Of a stretch of 64,000 bases of DNA, positions 10,083 to 20,066 are shown in pieces. The first letter of the stretch is position 1. Each line of letters opens with the position of its first letter. A program made the position numbers and the translations under genes. The DNA comes from Acidobacteriota bacterium (lineage in GTDB: Bacteria > Acidobacteriota > Blastocatellia > Pyrinomonadales > Pyrinomonadaceae), in NCBI GenBank assembly GCA_023389035.1, contig JAEWFC010000024.1, positions 78,052 through 142,051 on the forward strand, in the 5' to 3' direction. The notes under the pieces were generated by a model. The model saw only the letters and a list, made by a program, of their open reading frames with translations, had not been told where the DNA came from and ran no database searches.

Positions 10083-10340
10083 AGTTCCGTCAAGCGATCG
10101 AAACATCGCGTCAAGCGCCCGGAAAGTGCCGTCGGAGGTTGGGTCAAAATCCTCAAAGTTTCATCAGAGATGCCGTCAGCAGTTGGTTGTATCAAACGAC
10201 TGGAACCGCGAGCCAAGCGCCCGGAAAATGCCGTCGGAGGTTTGGTCAAAATGCAAAAACTTTGATCAGTGGTAGCGTCTAAGGTTAGGATCGGGCCAGC
10301 CGAAAGCCGCCACGGTCAGAGATGCGACCAGAGGTTTTGT
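10083..10340. repeat. ~102-bp intergenic tandem repeat related to the block at 6.9 kb
   Basis: The stretch TCAAGCGATCGAAAC... at 10090 recurs as TCAAACGACTGGAAC... at 10192, and the segment AGCGCCCGGAAARTGCCGTC plus GGAGGTTNGGTCAAAAT is repeated at the same 102-base distance. A third, more decayed copy runs to about 10340 (GATGCGACCAGAGGTTTTGTC). The GCCGTCNGAGGTT core is shared with the repeat at 6851-7105. Together with the metK promoter this accounts for the 536-base gap 9828-10363; no gene is seen in it. Confidence 0.75.
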
Positions 10341-10363
10341 CTATTGACCCTTCCGCGTTTGTT

Positions 10364-12895
10364 TCATTGAACTCGATGACCTACCAAGACGACATCGTCC
10401 AGCTGCTCGTTTACGGTGATCATTTGATCGTCGAACGAATAACCTTTCGATCTGACATTGATAATGTAAGCCCGGCCTGCGCGAACGTCCGGCACGTTGA
10501 AATAGCCAAAGTGGTTCGTGGTTCCGTAGTATGTGTTTCCACTCATATCCGTGAGAGTGATCACGCTCCTCCGGATGGCTCGACCTTCGGTATCTACGGC
10601 GCGGCCGGATACATTTACGCCTCCGGCTGTCGGCGTCACGTTGACGACCTGGATCGTATACGTCCTGCTGACCGCACAGCCGCCCGGTGACGCTCCCGGG
10701 TCTAATGGCGTCCCGACCGTGAATGTGAACGATCCCGCTTGTGTTGGCGTGCCTGAGATCGTCCCGCCCGTGAGTGTCAGTCCAGGTGGTAGCGTGCCGC
10801 TGTAAAGCGTAACGGCTGACGGCGTTAGATTCGCAGTATATGGCAAACCGCGGTCGCCAAGAGGTAAAGAATTTGGCGAGATCGAGATATAAGGACCGCA
10901 GTTATATAGAGGCGCGAACGACCCTTCTGTCACCGCTATCTCGCATATTGGGCCAAGTTCCAGGGCAGCCCGAGCCTGGGTCGAGTTCCCTGTTTCGTCA
11001 ATGAAACGTGCTCGGGTTCCGTTCCCGGACGTTGGCCCGGCGGTGATTGGGATCCTTTGTGAAGCTGATGTCGGGGTAACACTCACGTTATAGATCAGAA
11101 CAACCGTGTCGCCGGCGGCGACGATTCCAGGATTCCAAGCGATATCGCCAGTTCCTCCGATCGTTGGTTGTGAAGTGATAGTTCCCTGGCTCACCTGTGC
11201 CATGCCACCGTAAACAGTCCCTGAGCCCGGCACGTTCGCCCGAACAAGATCGTTTGGCGACGAAAAGGTCAGAGGATGTGCCGTCGGATTTACGAGCCGG
11301 ATGACCATTCTAAAGCTGGAGGTCTCGGAGACGACCGGCGGATTTGGCCCGCCGAAGTGAATAAAGTCCTGTTCCAGGTACGGTTTGACCGGAGCCGATC
11401 CGCTATCCGATGCCAGGTAAATGCGAAAGGCGTTCGCTAATGGATTTGTAGTGGGCGGATTTGCAGCGGCGGCGAAATTGGTGAAGCTGAGATTAGCGTA
11501 ATTGCCGTTCTGTTGACCGTTCAAGATGTACGAACCGATCGTATGCGTCGTGCTCCAGATCCCGTAATCACGTGAGCGAGAGTCAGACGTCCAACCACTT
11601 ATTGTATTTCGAACCCATGAATTGTCGCCGGATAGCGACGAGCTGGCGATGGAATGAGTAAAATGCCCGGTCCGGCTGGCGAATGAGGCCGATCCTACAT
11701 TTCCGCGATCGGAATCGTAATCGAAATCGTTGCATCCGAAGCCGCAGCCCGAGGTGATGTATGGATAAAGGTCGTATGTGCGGAGCGTTTGGCCGCTAGT
11801 CGGCGGGTTGGCCCCGATCGTATAAAACGAATCGGCGTAAATGTTCAGTTCGGTTCCGCCGGAGCCTGCTGTTCCGTCATGGGCGCGCAGCCCCAGGGCG
11901 TTCAGGTCATCTCCGCTTGTTACGGCAGATGACATATCCACGCGAATCTCCCAATGCCCGGGCTCAACCGTCGCGGCAGCGAATCTGACATTATCGACCC
12001 AGAAGGTATCTGTCATCGCATAGCCCGAGACGTGAGCAAATCGTACTACGGTATTTGCCGACTTATAGGGCGTGATGTCATACGTGCTCGTCCCGGCAGC
12101 TACTGTCCCGGTAAAGGTGGCAAGTGTGGTCCATGAACTACCTCCATTGCTCGAGATATCGACGCGCATCTCGTCGCCAGCCTCGACGTTTTCGGTGCGC
12201 CGGGTAAAGGACAATGATACGTTTCCGGAAAACGCTGCTCCGGAAAGATTCGCCTCTCTCCGGATCGAAACAGCATTGTTGCCTGGCCGAATTCTAAGTT
12301 CCCCACTGTTGATCTGGATCGAACCGTTTCCGGGATTATTATTGTCGTTCGTCTCGACCCAAGAGGTGGACCACGGTGCCACGCCATTGCTCGCTGAATA
12401 CGAGTTTGTCGAGAATGTGTCGAGATAATCGTCACCGGTTGAATCGTAGAACGAAAGCCATGCGTTGTCGGCTCCGGTTGGTAATGACGTCGTACCGCTC
12501 GTGAATTGAGGCGTTCGAGCCTGGCCGCTTGGATTTACCAGCGAATAGTTAACTGACGAGTTGAATGTTGAGCGAGCACGGTCCCTGCCCGCATTTGCTT
12601 CGGCTGCTCCGCCTGCACCCAGGTCTGCGTCGAACATCTCAATATTCAGACGCGGCAACCCTGCCGGAACCTCGACGAAGAAACGGTAATAGGTGTCGAG
12701 GCCGGATCCGTCGGAGACATAGTCGCCATTTGCGGTGCCGGCACCTCCACCGCCTAGCATAAGCAGCTGAGATGTCCCGGTCGATGCTCTCGGAGCTGAG
12801 CTGGATGAAACGGTGAAGAATGAGGATACACACAGGCCCACAACCACGATAAGCGCAGCAACTGCGGTCGCTGCGACACGGCGCAATACGGTCAT
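10364..12895 (-). CDS. large secreted protein with putative Ig-like and carboxypeptidase-regulatory-like domains
   Basis: An 843-residue exported protein. Residues 1-35 form a signal peptide or anchor (TVLRRVAATAVAALIVVVGLC). The middle is rich in Gly, Ser, Thr and Asn and includes a jelly-roll-like stretch (about 190-330: SFTRRTENVEAGDEMRVDIS, then TFWVDNVRF). A putative Ig (He_PIG) domain lies near 680-760, recognisable by LPPGLTLTGGTISGTPTQAG. The C-terminal 70 residues match the carboxypeptidase regulatory-like fold (GRAVDTEGRAIRRSVITLTD, then GYFNVPDVRAG). It is probably a cell-surface or matrix protein with an adhesive or binding role. It stands alone; parB follows downstream on the same strand. 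Enzymatic function is not indicated. Confidence 0.82.
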   Translation of the reverse strand: MTVLRRVAATAVAALIVVVGLCVSSFFTVSSSSAPRASTGTSQLLMLGGGGAGTANGDYVSDGSGLDTYYRFFVEVPAGLPRLNIEMFDADLGAGGAAEANAGRDRARSTFNSSVNYSLVNPSGQARTPQFTSGTTSLPTGADNAWLSFYDSTGDDYLDTFSTNSYSASNGVAPWSTSWVETNDNNNPGNGSIQINSGELRIRPGNNAVSIRREANLSGAAFSGNVSLSFTRRTENVEAGDEMRVDISSNGGSSWTTLATFTGTVAAGTSTYDITPYKSANTVVRFAHVSGYAMTDTFWVDNVRFAAATVEPGHWEIRVDMSSAVTSGDDLNALGLRAHDGTAGSGGTELNIYADSFYTIGANPPTSGQTLRTYDLYPYITSGCGFGCNDFDYDSDRGNVGSASFASRTGHFTHSIASSSLSGDNSWVRNTISGWTSDSRSRDYGIWSTTHTIGSYILNGQQNGNYANLSFTNFAAAANPPTTNPLANAFRIYLASDSGSAPVKPYLEQDFIHFGGPNPPVVSETSSFRMVIRLVNPTAHPLTFSSPNDLVRANVPGSGTVYGGMAQVSQGTITSQPTIGGTGDIAWNPGIVAAGDTVVLIYNVSVTPTSASQRIPITAGPTSGNGTRARFIDETGNSTQARAALELGPICEIAVTEGSFAPLYNCGPYISISPNSLPLGDRGLPYTANLTPSAVTLYSGTLPPGLTLTGGTISGTPTQAGSFTFTVGTPLDPGASPGGCAVSRTYTIQVVNVTPTAGGVNVSGRAVDTEGRAIRRSVITLTDMSGNTYYGTTNHFGYFNVPDVRAGRAYIINVRSKGYSFDDQMITVNEQLDDVVLVGHRVQ

Positions 12896-13067
12896 AAATT
12901 TTTCCAGAAAGAACTATTTGGGATCTGTGGAAGGTGGGAATGCCGGCAAATTTCACCGACTCTCTGAGTATGGCCGATAACACCGACGACCGTCAAGGTT
13001 TTTCAGCGTGTAACGAAGCGTAATTTCCGAACTACGTCTGAAGTCTTTACCGTTTCGAGCGACGATC

Positions 13068-13916
13068 CTATTGACCCTTAAGTGAGTCGAAGGCCTGCTT
13101 TAGAGCACGCAAGACATCGCCTTTCGAAACATTGTCCGAAGAACCGAACCTAATGGAAAGCTCGAACGCAGGATCCTTGCCTGTGTAGTTGAACGTGGCC
13201 GCGTCGGGCTTGGTTGCAGATGCGGCCTGCTTGCCCGGTGAAGCATGGGCCGTTTGTTCAGTCTTACGCGGCTTTGTTCCCGGGGTTACGGTCCCCGAGG
13301 CTACACCGTCGAGATACTGATGCATTGCAGCGTCATCAAATTGACGAGCGATCTCGAGCAAGGCCGACTTCGTATTGATCTTATTCTCGGCGGCTCGCTG
13401 GCGGACCGATTCGGGAAGGCCGGCGATCGTCATCAACTCGGTGACGGTCGAACGGCTCTTGCTTATTTTTTTTGCGATCTCTTCCTGCGTGTAGCCGAAT
13501 TTGTCGGCGAGCGCTTTAAGGCCGTCTGCCTCTTCCCAGATGTTGAGGTCCTTGCGTTGGAGATTTTCGATCAGAGCGATCTCTGCGACGCCCTGTTCAT
13601 CGAGGTCCATTTCGATACATGGCACCTCGGTCAATCCGGCAAGCTTTGACGATCGCCAACGGCGTTCGCCGGCGATGATCATATATGTACCGTCCGGGCG
13701 AGGTTTCACGAGCAGGGGCTCGAGCACGCCCTTTTCGCGGATCGACTCAGTAAGCTCGGTCAGGTCGCCGAATTCGGAACGCGGCTGCTCAGGATTTGGC
13801 TCGATGCGGTCGATGGGGATCGTTTTTCCGATCGCCCGGCTGGCGGTGGCAAGGTTTTCTACGTAATGCGCATCATGCCGCATTTGCACGCCGGTTGGCA
13901 GACCTCTTTTGGACAC
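13068..13916 (-). CDS. parB: ParB/Spo0J-type chromosome partition protein
   Basis: ParB binds parS and loads as a CTP-dependent clamp for chromosome segregation. The 282-residue protein has the N-terminal ParB core with IDRIEPNPEQPR (35-46) and the CTP-binding box GERRWRS (83-89), followed by ENLQRKDLN (about 114-122) and a helix-turn-helix (TQEEIAKKISKSRSTVTEL, about 143-161). A Pro/Ala/Thr-rich linker precedes a short C-terminal dimerisation segment. The start is GTG at 13916, backed by AAGGAGGTG nine bases upstream; the frame overlaps parA by 44 bases, so translation is coupled. Confidence 0.94.
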   Translation of the reverse strand: MSKRGLPTGVQMRHDAHYVENLATASRAIGKTIPIDRIEPNPEQPRSEFGDLTELTESIREKGVLEPLLVKPRPDGTYMIIAGERRWRSSKLAGLTEVPCIEMDLDEQGVAEIALIENLQRKDLNIWEEADGLKALADKFGYTQEEIAKKISKSRSTVTELMTIAGLPESVRQRAAENKINTKSALLEIARQFDDAAMHQYLDGVASGTVTPGTKPRKTEQTAHASPGKQAASATKPDAATFNYTGKDPAFELSIRFGSSDNVSKGDVLRALKQAFDSLKGQ

Positions 13917-14664
13917 GTTTAAGCACCTCCTTTGCTAACTGCTCATACTCAGCTGATCCTGAGGAACGCGGAGCGTATTCAAATATAGATTTCTTATGTG
14001 CCGGTGCCTCTTCAAGCCGAACACTGCGGGTTATGACGGTATCGAACGCTTTATCGCCAAAGACCTGGCGTATGTGGGCATCGACGTCACGCGAGAGAGC
14101 CGTGCGGCGGTCGAATAGCGTGACCAATACACCGAGCAGCTCAAGCTCCGGATTTGGCCTTGAACGCACCTTTTCGATCGTTTCCAGCAGATCGTCCGTT
14201 CCTTCCAACGCGAAGTACGACGACTGGATCGGTATCATCACGTGCTGGGCGGCGACGAGCGCATTGACAGTGATCAGGCCAAGCGTAGGCGGTGTATCGA
14301 TGAAGATAAGGTCATAATCCTCGGTCGCCTTTTGCAGCCGGTCGCGAAGCCTGTATGCCGCGTCGAAATCGCCGATCAGCTTCGCCTCAAGTTTCGCAAG
14401 GCTGATCCTCGCCGGAATGAGATCAAGATTCTCAACCTTTGTCTTGTGAACGAGCTCGGCAAGCGGCATGTCAGGCTCGGTGAAAAGCTCGTATGAGCCG
14501 GCCGTCGAACCGCCGGGTTCGAGGAACGACAGCGTGCTATTGCTTTGCGGGTCGAGGTCGATCAGAAGCGTGCGTTTTCCACGGCCTGCACACGCGGCTG
14601 AAAGATTTATCGCTGTAGTCGTCTTGCCGACGCCACCTTTCTGATTGGCGATTACGATGATCAT
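13873..14664 (-). CDS. parA: ParA/Soj-type partition ATPase
   Basis: ParA is the Walker-type ATPase that works with ParB to segregate the chromosome origin. The 263-residue protein opens with the deviant Walker A motif KGGVGKTTTAINLS (9-22), followed by DLDPQSNSTLS and Walker B DLIFIDTPPTLGLIT. It lacks an N-terminal DNA-binding extension, as chromosomal ParA proteins do. Its 3' end overlaps parB. A chromosomal parAB pair may mark proximity to the replication origin, though dnaA, gidA and rnpA are not in the window. Confidence 0.95.
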   Translation of the reverse strand: MIIVIANQKGGVGKTTTAINLSAACAGRGKRTLLIDLDPQSNSTLSFLEPGGSTAGSYELFTEPDMPLAELVHKTKVENLDLIPARISLAKLEAKLIGDFDAAYRLRDRLQKATEDYDLIFIDTPPTLGLITVNALVAAQHVMIPIQSSYFALEGTDDLLETIEKVRSRPNPELELLGVLVTLFDRRTALSRDVDAHIRQVFGDKAFDTVITRSVRLEEAPAHKKSIFEYAPRSSGSAEYEQLAKEVLKRVQKRSANRRANAA

Positions 14665-14702
14665 TTACTTCTGTGCGGACCTTACGAAAAACTCTGCTGT
14701 TG

Positions 14703-15191
14703 CTAACCGATGAGCTCCGGCCATTCATCGCCTGTCGATGGCGGTTCGTCTCCCGCAACGTCAGTTTCGGGCTGATTCGTCGTTGCCGAAAGTTCAAGAA
14801 CACGCTGCTGAACAAATATCGGGCAATCCAGCCTTAACGCGACAGCGATAGCGTCCGACGGGCGGGCGTCGAGCGTGACGAGCTCGCCGATATCATCTTT
14901 TAATTCAACGATCGCGTAGAAAGTGTTGTCCTGCAGATCTGTAACAATTACCCGCGATGCGGTCAGGCCGCACTCGATGATCACGTTTCGAAGCAGGTCA
15001 TGCGTCATCGGTCGCTGCGGGACGATCTTTTCGATCTCGAGAGCGATCGCATTCGCTTCGAAAGCTCCGACCCATATGGGCAGAACCGTCTCAGAATCGA
15101 CACCTTTAAGCACGACGATCGGGGTATTTGTATTCGGGTCCATTATTAGGGCCCCGATCTTTACTTCGACTAGTGTGTCGTTCTCGCTCAT
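14703..15191 (-). CDS. bifunctional nuclease (BFN/DUF151) domain protein
   Basis: A 162-residue protein of the DUF151 bifunctional nuclease family. It contains the characteristic VVLKGVDSETVLPIWVGAFE (26-45), RPMTHDLLRNVI and LDARPSDAIAVALRLDCPIFV near 106-126. Members have been reported with DNase/RNase activity, but in bacteria the role is poorly defined. The last ~30 residues are acidic and probably disordered. It lies seven bases downstream of miaB and upstream of parA on the same strand, so the minus-strand order miaB-bfn-parA-parB is probably one operon. Confidence 0.88.
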   Translation of the reverse strand: MSENDTLVEVKIGALIMDPNTNTPIVVLKGVDSETVLPIWVGAFEANAIALEIEKIVPQRPMTHDLLRNVIIECGLTASRVIVTDLQDNTFYAIVELKDDIGELVTLDARPSDAIAVALRLDCPIFVQQRVLELSATTNQPETDVAGDEPPSTGDEWPELIG

Positions 15192-15198
15192 CGAATAA

Positions 15199-16524
15199 TT
15201 AATTCATCTCGCCGAACAGCGAATTTGATTTGACCTCGGTGATCTTGACGTTAACGATCTTTCCAAGCATATCACCGCCGGCGGCAAAATTCACAACACG
15301 ATGACAAGTTGAGTGCCCCGTGAGGTGATCGAGTGATTTCGACGATACCTTTTCGGCGAGAACACTAACTTCCCTTCCCAAATAGCGCTGCAAATAGCTT
15401 GTTTGCTGCGACCGTTGAATTCGATCAAGCTCTTCGAACCGGGCCGATTTCACTTCAAAAGGCACGCTGTCAGGCATCTCGAATGCGGGAGTTCCGGGCC
15501 TCGGCGAGTATTTAAATATATACGCCGCGTCATAATTGCAGTATTCGACGAGTTTCACGGTGTCCCTGAAATCCTCGTCGGTCTCTCCGGGAAACCCGAC
15601 GATGATATCGGTCGTTAGCGATATATCCCGGCCCGATGACCGAAGCTTGTCGATACGTCGCAAGTAGTTTTCGACGGTATGCAGCCGACGCATCGCTTTC
15701 AGCACGCGATCGCTACCGGACTGCACGGGCAAATGGACCCAGTTACAGAGACTCGGGTGTTCATCTATCGCGTCGACGATATCAGGATGGAAATCTCTTG
15801 GGAACGATGTATTGAACTTGATCCGTTCGATGCCGGTCGCCGCAACCGCACGCAGCAGCCTCGAAAAAGGTGTCGCGCCGGTGAACACTTCCAAGCCGGA
15901 ATCGGTCGTCGGCCGATAACTGTTAACGTTCTGCCCGATCAGATGTATCTCTTTAACGCCCTGTCTCCTGAGCTCGAGAACCTGGCGGATTATATCGGAC
16001 GCCGGAAGACTGCGTTCCCTGCCGCGTGAGAACGGCACGATGCAGTATGTGCAGAACTTGTTACAGCCCTCGATGATCGGGATAAAGGCGACATACGGTG
16101 AGTGACGCTGGACGTCTGAAACGGTCCAATCGTACTCGCTCTCACGCTCACCGAGATCGGTAAAACCGGGTCCGTCATCCAGCACATTCCGGATAGCTTC
16201 GGTGACGCGTCCGACGGCCCTTGTACCAACAACGAAGTCAACACCTTCGATCTTTTTGAAGAGCGTTTCGCCCTCAAGCTGAGCGACGCAGCCCATTACG
16301 CCGATGACCGGTTTGACCGCCCGATCGTGCCTTAGGCGGCCGACGCGGGTGTATAATTTTTGTTCAGCTTTTTCACGTACAGAGCACGTATTTATTAGGA
16401 TAATGTCCGCGTTTTCCTCGACAGGAGTGATCTCAAATCCCTGTTTTGCAAGCGACGTCGCGACGCGTTCCGAATCCGAAACGTTCATTTGACAGCCATA
16501 GGTTTCGAGATAGACTCTCTTCAT
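15199..16524 (-). CDS. miaB: MiaB, tRNA-2-methylthio-N6-dimethylallyladenosine synthase
   Basis: MiaB is a radical-SAM methylthiotransferase that adds the ms2 group to i6A37 in tRNA. The 441-residue protein has the N-terminal iron-sulfur domain (ETYGCQMNVSDSE, Cys10; INTCSVREKAE; GVMGCVAQ), the radical-SAM cluster CNKFCTYCIVPFSRG (about 154-168, CxxxCxxC) and a C-terminal TRAM domain. It starts only 13 bases from the dnaE start on the opposite strand. Family assignment to MiaB rather than RimO or MtaB rests on the SRGRERSLPA and IGQNVNSY segments. Confidence 0.95.
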   Translation of the reverse strand: MKRVYLETYGCQMNVSDSERVATSLAKQGFEITPVEENADIILINTCSVREKAEQKLYTRVGRLRHDRAVKPVIGVMGCVAQLEGETLFKKIEGVDFVVGTRAVGRVTEAIRNVLDDGPGFTDLGERESEYDWTVSDVQRHSPYVAFIPIIEGCNKFCTYCIVPFSRGRERSLPASDIIRQVLELRRQGVKEIHLIGQNVNSYRPTTDSGLEVFTGATPFSRLLRAVAATGIERIKFNTSFPRDFHPDIVDAIDEHPSLCNWVHLPVQSGSDRVLKAMRRLHTVENYLRRIDKLRSSGRDISLTTDIIVGFPGETDEDFRDTVKLVEYCNYDAAYIFKYSPRPGTPAFEMPDSVPFEVKSARFEELDRIQRSQQTSYLQRYLGREVSVLAEKVSSKSLDHLTGHSTCHRVVNFAAGGDMLGKIVNVKITEVKSNSLFGEMN

Positions 16525-16537
16525 ACGGAAGTAAAAA

Positions 16538-19500
16538 ATGGATCAGCCGAAGTTCAAAGACCGCGATTTCGTCCATCTGCATTTGCACTCGGATTATAGC
16601 CTGTTGCAGAGCACAATCCAACTGAAACCGCTTGTAAAGCGGTTGGGCGAATTGGGCATGCAGGCATGCGCGCTTACGGACTACGCGAACATGTACGGAG
16701 CGGTCAGTTTTTACCTCGCAATGAAGTACGCGGGGCTCAAACCGATCCTGGGATATGAGGCATTTGTCGCGAGCGGGAGTCGTTCGGACCGCTCCTCTTC
16801 GGTCGCAGGCGGCGAACGGCCCTATTATAATCTCGTTCTTCTGGCGAAAGATCTCGAAGGCTACCGTAATCTCGTCAGATTGTCTTCCGCGGCGTTTACC
16901 GAAGGGTTCCACCACAAGCCGCGGATCGATCTGGACATTCTCAGCGAGCATTCAAAAGGGCTGATCGCACTATCGGGAGGCGGCGACGGTGCGTTTAATC
17001 ACTACCTTCGCAACGATGCCGAAGATTCGGCGTTATCGTACGGCAGACGGCTGACCGATATTTTTGGCAGTGACGATCTGTTTGTCGAGATTCAAGATCA
17101 TTGGCGAAAGCGTGAGCCCGAAATGAATCGGCGGCTTGCCGATCTCGCTGACAAACTTGGTGTGGGGCTGGTAGCGACAAATGATGCACATTATCTTTCG
17201 CCTGAAGATGCGCGCGCTCGCCAGGTATTGCTGTGTATCGGAGAAGGCCGGACGTTGACTGAAGGCACGGAATTCGCTGCGGAGCGGTATCTTCGCACTC
17301 CGGAAGAGATGTGGCAGATATTCGGAGACGAATACCCCGAAGCTCTCCGCAACACAGTTAGAATCGCCGAACGCTGCGATGTGGATCTCGGCATCGGCAA
17401 GACCGCGTTGACTCTGCCAAGCTTTCCTATCCCTTCTGATTCGGGCTGTTCAAACTTAGATGAATATTTCGAAAAGGTCGTTCGCGAAGGATTGGACGAA
17501 CGCCGCCGCGAGGTGCTCGAGCCGATGCACCGTGCGGGCACGCTCAAGTACCCGCTCGAAGATTACGACAAACGTCTCGACCTTGAGATCTCGATCATCG
17601 AGAGAATGGGTTACTCGGGTTACTTCCTGATCGTCTGGGAGTTCATCAAGTACGCCGTTGATCAAGGAATACCTGTCGGGCCGGGCCGCGGTTCAGCTGC
17701 GGGTTCGCTCGTTGCCTATTCACTTGGGATCACAGGTGTCGATCCGCTGCAGTACGACCTGTTCTTCGAGCGTTTTCTTAATCCCGAACGCATCTCGATG
17801 CCTGATATCGATATCGATTTCTGCATCCGGGGCCGCGGTGAGGTGATTAGCCATGTTTCCGAGCTTTACGGGCGCGAATCCGTTTGTCAGATCGTTACAT
17901 TCGGAACGATGGCCTCGAAGGCCGCGATCAAAGACGTCGGTCGTGCTCTCAATATGCCCTACGGCGACGTCGAAAAGATCGCGAAGCTGATCCCGCCGCC
18001 GTTTCGCGGACGCAATATTTCGATAAGCCAGGCGATCAACGACGTCCCCGAGCTTAAACAGCTCAAAGAATCCGACGCTAAGGTAAATGAGCTGATCGAG
18101 CTCGCACTGCGTGTAGAGGGCTGCTCTCGGCACACATCGGTTCATGCTGCCGGCGTCGTCATCTCGCCAAAGCCGCTGCATGAGATAGTCCCCGTCGCCA
18201 TTTCCGCGAAGAACGAATTCACGAGCCAGTATCCGATGGGCGATCTCGAAAAGGTCGGAATGCTCAAGATGGATTTTCTTGGGCTGACCACGCTCACCAT
18301 CATTGCCGACTGCCTCAGATCGCTAAAAGACAAAGCAGGTGTGGAGATCGATTGGAGCGAGATCCCGCTCAATGACGAAAAAACAATGCAGCTCTTTTCC
18401 GAAGGGAAAACGGACGCTGTGTTCCAGTTTGAATCGTCAGGCATGCAGGACATCTGCCGCCGGCTGAAGCCCAAAGAACTCGAAGACCTTTCTGCTTTGA
18501 ACGCGCTCTACCGTCCCGGGCCGCTGGACGGCGGCATGGTCGAGGAATTCATCCTTCGCCACCGCGGCGAGAAAGAGGTTTCGTACATTGTCCCACAAAT
18601 GGAGGACATCCTTCGCAACACGTTCGGTGTGCTCGTTTATCAGGAACAGATCATGCAGATCGCTCAAAGGCTCGCGGGCTATAGCCTCGGCGATGCTGAT
18701 CTGATGCGCCGGGCGATGGGTAAGAAAAAGCGTGAAGAAATGGAACCGCACGAGGTAAAGTTCATCGGCGGCGCTGTCGAACGGGGCATTCCGAAAAAGA
18801 CCGCTAAAGAGATCTTTGACCTGATGGCAAAGTTCGCCGACTACGGCTTTAATCGCAGCCACAGTATCGCCTACGCTTACCTGGCTTTTCAGACCGGCTA
18901 TCTAAAAGCCCATTATCCCGCGTTCTTTTACGCTGCCGTTCTTTCGCATGAAGCGGACGACAGTGCGAAGGTTTACAAATACTCTAACGAGCTGCGCTCA
19001 CTTGGGCTCGAGCTGCTTCCGCCGGATGTAAACGAAAGTGATGAAGGCTTCACACCCTCAAAGGGCGCCGTGCGTTTCGGGCTGAGTGCGATCAAAGGGA
19101 TGGGAGCTGCGGCCTCAAAGGCGATCATCAACGCACGCGACGGCAAGCCCTTCACTTCCCTGTTCGACTTTGTATCACGCGTCGATCAGGGAGCTCTAAA
19201 TAAACGAAGCCTTGAAAGCCTTATCACGGCTGGTGCGTTCGATTCGCTGAATCCGAACGGACAACCGGCCAATCATTGGAGAGCGCGGCTCTTCGCTGCG
19301 ATCGACGGTGCACTTGCCTATGGGCAGAATGCCTGGAACGATCGTCAGCGAGGGCAGAGCGGGCTTTTCGGCGGCGAAGCGGCCTTTGTTGCCTCCGCGG
19401 ACGAGCAGCTTCCGGACGCCGCTCCATGGACCCAGGCCGAGATCTCAGCAAAGGAAAAGGCCGCGGTCGGATTTTATCTTTCGGCACATCCGCTTGATGA

Positions 19501-20059
19501 GTTCGTTCAGACGCTGAAAGACCTGGGCATTCGTAACATTGCCGATTACGACGAGATCCGCCCCGGTTCGACTCTTACGCTCGCAGGGATCGTCTCTGCA
19601 TTGCAGGTGCGTTGGAGCAAGAAAGGCAACCGCTTTGCTACCTTCCGAATCGAGGACCAATCGACCGGCATAAAGTGTGTGATGTGGGCTGAGGCTTACG
19701 GAAAGGCCGCGCCGCTGATGGAAAACGACTCGCTGCTGATCGTAGAGGGCAAGGTCGAATCCGCTGAGGGGCAGGAGACGACGCTAATCGTCAGCGATGT
19801 GCGTTCATTGCACGATGCGGTCTCGAAAAATGCACGAGCTGTAACGATCTCGCTGCCCGAAAAAGAGTCTGCTGAGGACTCGCTCGAAGATATTTACGCC
19901 CTGCTAAACGACGAACTCGGCCGCACCGACGTTTTTCTCGAGATGAAGCTGGACGGCCGCGTGGTCAAGCTCCAATCGCCCGGACTTCGCATTCAAGGGT
20001 CGCGCAAGCTCGAGACCGAGTTGACGAATCGAGGCTGCAGCGTAAACTGGGTCTTATAA
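16538..20059 (+). CDS. dnaE: DNA polymerase III alpha subunit
   Basis: DnaE is the catalytic subunit of the replicative polymerase. The 1173 residues include the PHP domain at the N-terminus (FVHLHLHSDYSLLQS, 11-25), the polymerase palm with the catalytic aspartates in MPDIDIDF (about 421-428) and the later KMDFLGL segment, a helix-hairpin-helix module, and an OB fold near the C-terminus (SALQVRWSKKGNRFATFRIED). Length is typical for DnaE1. The start ATG is fixed by the conserved PHP N-terminus. With the divergent miaB start 13 bases away, its promoter must lie inside miaB or very close to the start. Confidence 0.97.
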   Translation: MDQPKFKDRDFVHLHLHSDYSLLQSTIQLKPLVKRLGELGMQACALTDYANMYGAVSFYLAMKYAGLKPILGYEAFVASGSRSDRSSSVAGGERPYYNLVLLAKDLEGYRNLVRLSSAAFTEGFHHKPRIDLDILSEHSKGLIALSGGGDGAFNHYLRNDAEDSALSYGRRLTDIFGSDDLFVEIQDHWRKREPEMNRRLADLADKLGVGLVATNDAHYLSPEDARARQVLLCIGEGRTLTEGTEFAAERYLRTPEEMWQIFGDEYPEALRNTVRIAERCDVDLGIGKTALTLPSFPIPSDSGCSNLDEYFEKVVREGLDERRREVLEPMHRAGTLKYPLEDYDKRLDLEISIIERMGYSGYFLIVWEFIKYAVDQGIPVGPGRGSAAGSLVAYSLGITGVDPLQYDLFFERFLNPERISMPDIDIDFCIRGRGEVISHVSELYGRESVCQIVTFGTMASKAAIKDVGRALNMPYGDVEKIAKLIPPPFRGRNISISQAINDVPELKQLKESDAKVNELIELALRVEGCSRHTSVHAAGVVISPKPLHEIVPVAISAKNEFTSQYPMGDLEKVGMLKMDFLGLTTLTIIADCLRSLKDKAGVEIDWSEIPLNDEKTMQLFSEGKTDAVFQFESSGMQDICRRLKPKELEDLSALNALYRPGPLDGGMVEEFILRHRGEKEVSYIVPQMEDILRNTFGVLVYQEQIMQIAQRLAGYSLGDADLMRRAMGKKKREEMEPHEVKFIGGAVERGIPKKTAKEIFDLMAKFADYGFNRSHSIAYAYLAFQTGYLKAHYPAFFYAAVLSHEADDSAKVYKYSNELRSLGLELLPPDVNESDEGFTPSKGAVRFGLSAIKGMGAAASKAIINARDGKPFTSLFDFVSRVDQGALNKRSLESLITAGAFDSLNPNGQPANHWRARLFAAIDGALAYGQNAWNDRQRGQSGLFGGEAAFVASADEQLPDAAPWTQAEISAKEKAAVGFYLSAHPLDEFVQTLKDLGIRNIADYDEIRPGSTLTLAGIVSALQVRWSKKGNRFATFRIEDQSTGIKCVMWAEAYGKAAPLMENDSLLIVEGKVESAEGQETTLIVSDVRSLHDAVSKNARAVTISLPEKESAEDSLEDIYALLNDELGRTDVFLEMKLDGRVVKLQSPGLRIQGSRKLETELTNRGCSVNWVL

Positions 20060-20066
20060 CTCGATC

